From: Sabethes cyaneus
Taxonomy: Eukaryota > Arthropoda > Insecta > Diptera > Culicidae
Assembly (NCBI RefSeq): GCF_943734655.1
Contig: NC_071354.1
Coordinates: forward strand, 75,494,838 to 75,558,837
DNA: 64,000 nt
Direction of reading: 5' to 3'
Of this stretch, positions 60,656 to 64,000 are shown piece by piece. Made by a program: the position numbers and the translations under genes. Within the stretch, counting starts at the first letter, position 1. Each line of letters starts with the position of its first letter. The notes beneath the pieces were generated by a model. The model was given only the letters and a program-made list of their open reading frames with translations. It was not told the origin of the DNA and did no database searches.

Positions 60656-62314
60656 TCAGACACAGCCTCCCCTCGAAGTAATACCCAATGGTAGTCCCGG
60701 GAAGGGGGACCGACTACGGTTTACATTGTTTTAACTAGTGTTATTGAAGATTTTTATTCAGTTTATGAAGCAATCTGCCCTTTAAAATTTTAAAAGTGCG
60801 TAGCTCAAAAATTTGTACATTTTTTAAAATTTGGATTAGGGGTGTAAAATGGCAAGCCAAGCAACAATTCTAAAGTCGCTTGGTTTTATTTGAATTTTAT
60901 AAAGGTTGTATTGCGGTATGAACAATTTCCAAGCCGCACAAATTTGGCAGTTTAAGTTGCAGCAATTCATTTATGACTAACTTTGGTCACATATCGGTTA
61001 CCACGACTGGTTTGCATCAACGGTGCTACTAGGGTTAGCTCGGATTTTATCATTGTGTTGTCCAATACCAAGATGATATAAGTCGAAAACTATAAGTTTA
61101 TAAGCAAGGTGTAAAATCATAATAAAACTTTCAATAAAGGCTGCGACACATCTCTTTTGAACTTACCATGAGTGGGGTGTAGCATTACAATATGGCACAC
61201 CAGTCAAAGTTGATCTTACAGCGGTTGCCAGTCGAACCGCAATAAGACTGTTAGTTTTATGGTACTATTGGTACGGTAACACGCTGACCAAACAGATTTA
61301 TTGCTGCTATTATGAAGAATATTAAAGTTCAACACCGAAATCATTTTTTTGAGAGGCCATATTGTCGTTTTCTAGCGTTTTTTGGGCGCCAAACAACAAT
61401 TTATCAAAGCGAACTGTGAGTTACAGAAAGGTAGTTATTATTACGGTTTTCATGTCAGAATGCAACTAAAATAATTTTGCTAGAAACTAAGATTGACTAA
61501 TCGAATATAGGGTAAATTAACCTATAGTAGACCCTTTACCTATAGTGGACCTCAGGCACAGTTTCGGGGTTTATTAGTTTGTACTTCTTATTTCCGAGGA
61601 TATACGACATGAAACGGCAAGTACTAAATATACCACACAGTTCAGATTACTATATTTTGGCCGCATTTGATGATTAATGACTTAAAATCGACATTTTCAA
61701 CAAGTGATGGTCCAATATACGGTTGAAAATGCAAAATATGTAAACTAAAAGGTCCATAAAAGGAAAACGGACATTCTAATTTGTTTTAAAAAATGTGTAA
61801 AATATATAGAGATTTGCAACATAAATTGATATTTTGTTAGCGTTAATCGAAGTTGCTCGTTTTGTAAGTGCCATCTGTTGCGTGTTTGGCGTTGCCAGTT
61901 CAAAATAATTCATGGAAGAAAGCCACTCAAGCACTAAATGGTTAATTTATCCTATTTATTTTGTTTGAACAACCAGTCTTCAAATATTGCAAAATTTTGA
62001 CGTTGTGTTAATTTTCGTCGCTTATTATTCCAATATGCAAGATAAAATTTAATGCGCATATGCTGCCCAATTACGGAACCTGCTGAAAATTTGTCATTTT
62101 TTTCTATCGGATTTTTTTTATTATGGTCGCTGTCAATCAACTTGATTAGAATGAACTGATAGTTAGACTACCTTTTCTGCTTCAGCTTTTCATGCAGCAA
62201 ACTTTATGCTTTATAGCTTTGTCGAACAAAGCGAAAAGGTCAATAAGTTTATGGCAGTTGCTGTCAAGCAACGGAAAGCATAATCGGTCTGTTTCTACTT
62301 TCAGCAGAACGTAA
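60656..62314. other. unassigned region
   Basis: AT-rich, no supported gene or mobile element. Confidence 0.35.
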
Positions 62315-62318
62315 TTAA

Positions 62319-63620
62319 CCCTCTAACGGGCAACGTCGTAAAAACGGTGCAATCAAGCTAGTGACTGTTTTTTCATGGAAGTACATTCAAAAGAACCTCA
62401 AGTGTTGATTTTCGTGCAAATATAATTGTCTGGAGGAGCGCCAGGTCAAAAAAGTCTAATTTCTCTTTTTATTTCTCCGTTTTCGGAAATTTTGTTAAAA
62501 TTCAAGACTCAAGACCTTGCAATATCGAAGACTTCTACTAAAAATTACATTTTAACCCTCAATTGGTCAACCGAAAGCTCAGTGAACCGGGCACAGCACA
62601 CTGGTCCAGAACCTTTTTTGGTGCACATTAGCTTTGAGCGGAAAAACTTGGTTTTAGGTTTATGGAACCTTTGGAAGAGTTTCTTAAAATTAAACGTTCT
62701 ATCGTCCAGCGCAATTCAAATTTTGATTAATCCCCCTAAAAGTGCAATAAAAAATTTATTTTTCTTCGGTTTCAATATAACACATTGATGTGTTTTGCAA
62801 AGTTTTACAACATATTATTACAAGAAATTTTGCTGAAGACAGTAACCTTCTATCTCTTCAGCAAAGATAGAAAAATCCTATTAAAAATCGTTAAAATCAG
62901 TTTTTCTATTTAGCTGTTTTTGTATCTGTTGTATGACTTTTTCCAGTTTTAAAAAGCTGTACAAATAATAAAAATACACAACATTGCTGAATGCAGCCTA
63001 CCTCTATATTTGCTTGTTTCGGAACTATAGAACTTTTACTATAAAAAATACTCTAATTTTGACCCCGAATTACTCGCAAGAAGGCATCATTTTATTTAAA
63101 AACTCTCCCCAGAGAATCAGAATAGTTTCAAGCAGGCTGAAAAGTTTCATAAATCATGTTTAATAGCACAAAAGTTAAACAAAATCAATAGGCTGACAAA
63201 ATCGGGATAAAAAACTGATAAAATCGAGAGTAGACAAAATCGGGGGTAGACAAAATCGGGGGTAGACAAAATCGGGGGTAGACAAAATCGGGAGCTAACA
63301 AAATCGGAACATTACTGTATTACAAAATTGAAATAAAGCATGCAAATTATACATACACAAATTTTGTGGTCAATCATTTTGTTCTGGATGTCCTTTTTTT
63401 TTAAAGTAAAGATATTCCCTTTTCGCGCGGCAATAATTTTATTCGGAAATTTCCTGAATTTTTGTTTTTAATAGATGATAACTTTTGAATTCATGGTCAA
63501 AATGTTGGGATATTAATATCAAAATGTCAAGAAATCTGTTCTGAACACATTTTTCATATTGTCAATTTAAAACAAATTATATATGTGGCTCTGGAGCGCC
63601 AAAAGCGACCCATTAGAGGG
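62319..63620. mobile_element. piggyBac-like MITE, 1302 bp
   Basis: Flanked by TTAA at 62315-62318 and 63621-63624. The ends are inverted repeats, ccctctaacggg on the left and cccattagaggg on the right, one mismatch in 12. TTAA duplication with C-rich TIR starts is the signature of piggyBac transposition. No transposase is seen; a frame at 62426-62788 (+) has no recognisable motif. It contains a 16-bp minisatellite. Confidence 0.82.
63190..63310 (+). repeat. 16-bp minisatellite (gacaaaatcgggggta)n
   Basis: Three perfect units, with about three degenerate units at the edges (gataaaatcgagagta on the left, aacaaaatcgg on the right). It lies within the piggyBac-like MITE. Confidence 0.85.
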
Positions 63621-63624
63621 TTAA

Positions 63625-64000
63625 ATTTATCTTATGGCTTGTTGTTCAGGAGGCTTATTTGATGACTTATTTTCTATTTTAGTAATGGTTAGCAGGGCCC
63701 GGCATCATCGAAATATAGATAAATGAAACTAACTTTCTCTTACCTTCGCTTCATACATAAAGCAACTTTTTTCATATGTAGAACAAAACGTGTCAAACAA
63801 GCTTCAGCTGAAGTTGATAACTATTTCAAGTGACGACAACTGAAATTCAGGCACGGTTTGTCGATGTTGACAAGGTTAATTATAACAAGCGTTACATTCC
63901 TATAGGAAATGTAACTCAAATTCAATTCATTTGCATTCAAATTTGCTGGCCTTCTACTGAATACTCGATAAAAAAGTATAAATGAAACTTTAAAACCGAT
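63625..64000. other. unassigned right flank
   Basis: AT-rich sequence after the MITE, with no recognisable feature. Confidence 0.4.

Noticed and set aside
63190..63310. CRISPR-like array
   Set aside because: Units are contiguous 16-bp tandem repeats without spacers, in a eukaryotic context.

Overview
This window looks like eukaryotic, AT-rich, transposon-dense DNA from an insect, most likely a mosquito. The pointers are two BEL/Pao LTR retrotransposons, many copies of an APE-type non-LTR retrotransposon (LINE), a Tc1/mariner relic with the DD37E catalytic spacing reported from mosquitoes (ITmD37E), tRNA-derived SINE pieces, and hAT-, piggyBac- and Tc1-type non-autonomous elements. The species assignment is inference. 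I found no host protein-coding exon, rRNA or functional tRNA gene that I can support. The window reads as intergenic or intronic sequence filled by successive insertions.

Layout. 1-546: unassigned flank. 547-8215: BEL/Pao element A on the + strand, with 715-bp LTRs that differ at one base that I noticed, a 5-bp target duplication (ctgcc), a leader with four degenerate repeats, an intact gag, and a pol broken by one in-frame stop and two frameshifts. 8216-11.56 kb: unassigned. 11.57-13.2 kb: patchwork of LINE fragments in both orientations. 13.2-15.9 kb: unassigned. 15.89-16.84 kb: candidate terminal-inverted-repeat (TIR) element. 16918-24596: BEL/Pao element B on the - strand, with 772-bp LTRs (one difference noticed), a 5-bp target duplication (ctacc) and one uninterrupted 2042-residue Gag-Pol that begins with a PHD zinc finger. 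25.06-25.33 kb: fold-back repeat. 25.87-28.47 kb: a long, 5'-truncated LINE copy. 28.62-31.9 kb: an older LINE copy split by a 1.9-kb TA-flanked TIR element. 32.39-32.52 kb: palindromic MITE. 33.8 kb: SINE. 37.0-37.7 kb: a repeat module leading into an 8-bp tandem array. 37.74-38.14 kb: Tc1/mariner transposase relic. 38426-40761: a Tc1/mariner DD37E element split by a 1042-bp hAT-like element that itself holds a LINE fragment. 43919-49145: a 5.2-kb almost perfect (CAGA)n array. 51.3-53.4 kb: fragments of LINEs, SINE, BEL integrase and mariner transposase. 53.48-56.52 kb: LINE copies, one split by a hAT-like element with a perfect 8-bp target duplication. 59.43-60.11 kb: another Tc1/mariner relic. 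62319-63620: a piggyBac-like MITE flanked by TTAA.

How the parts work together. Element B is the only unit that appears able to code for a complete replication apparatus: Gag, aspartic protease, reverse transcriptase, RNase H and integrase. Element A looks equally young by its LTRs but cannot make Pol as written, so either it was copied with help from intact relatives or the assembly contains indel errors. The small TIR elements and SINEs code for nothing and depend on enzymes made elsewhere. Nested insertions give a relative order of events: LINE copies and the Tc1 element are old hosts, the hAT-like and TA-type elements inserted into them later, and the two BEL/Pao elements look like the youngest arrivals.
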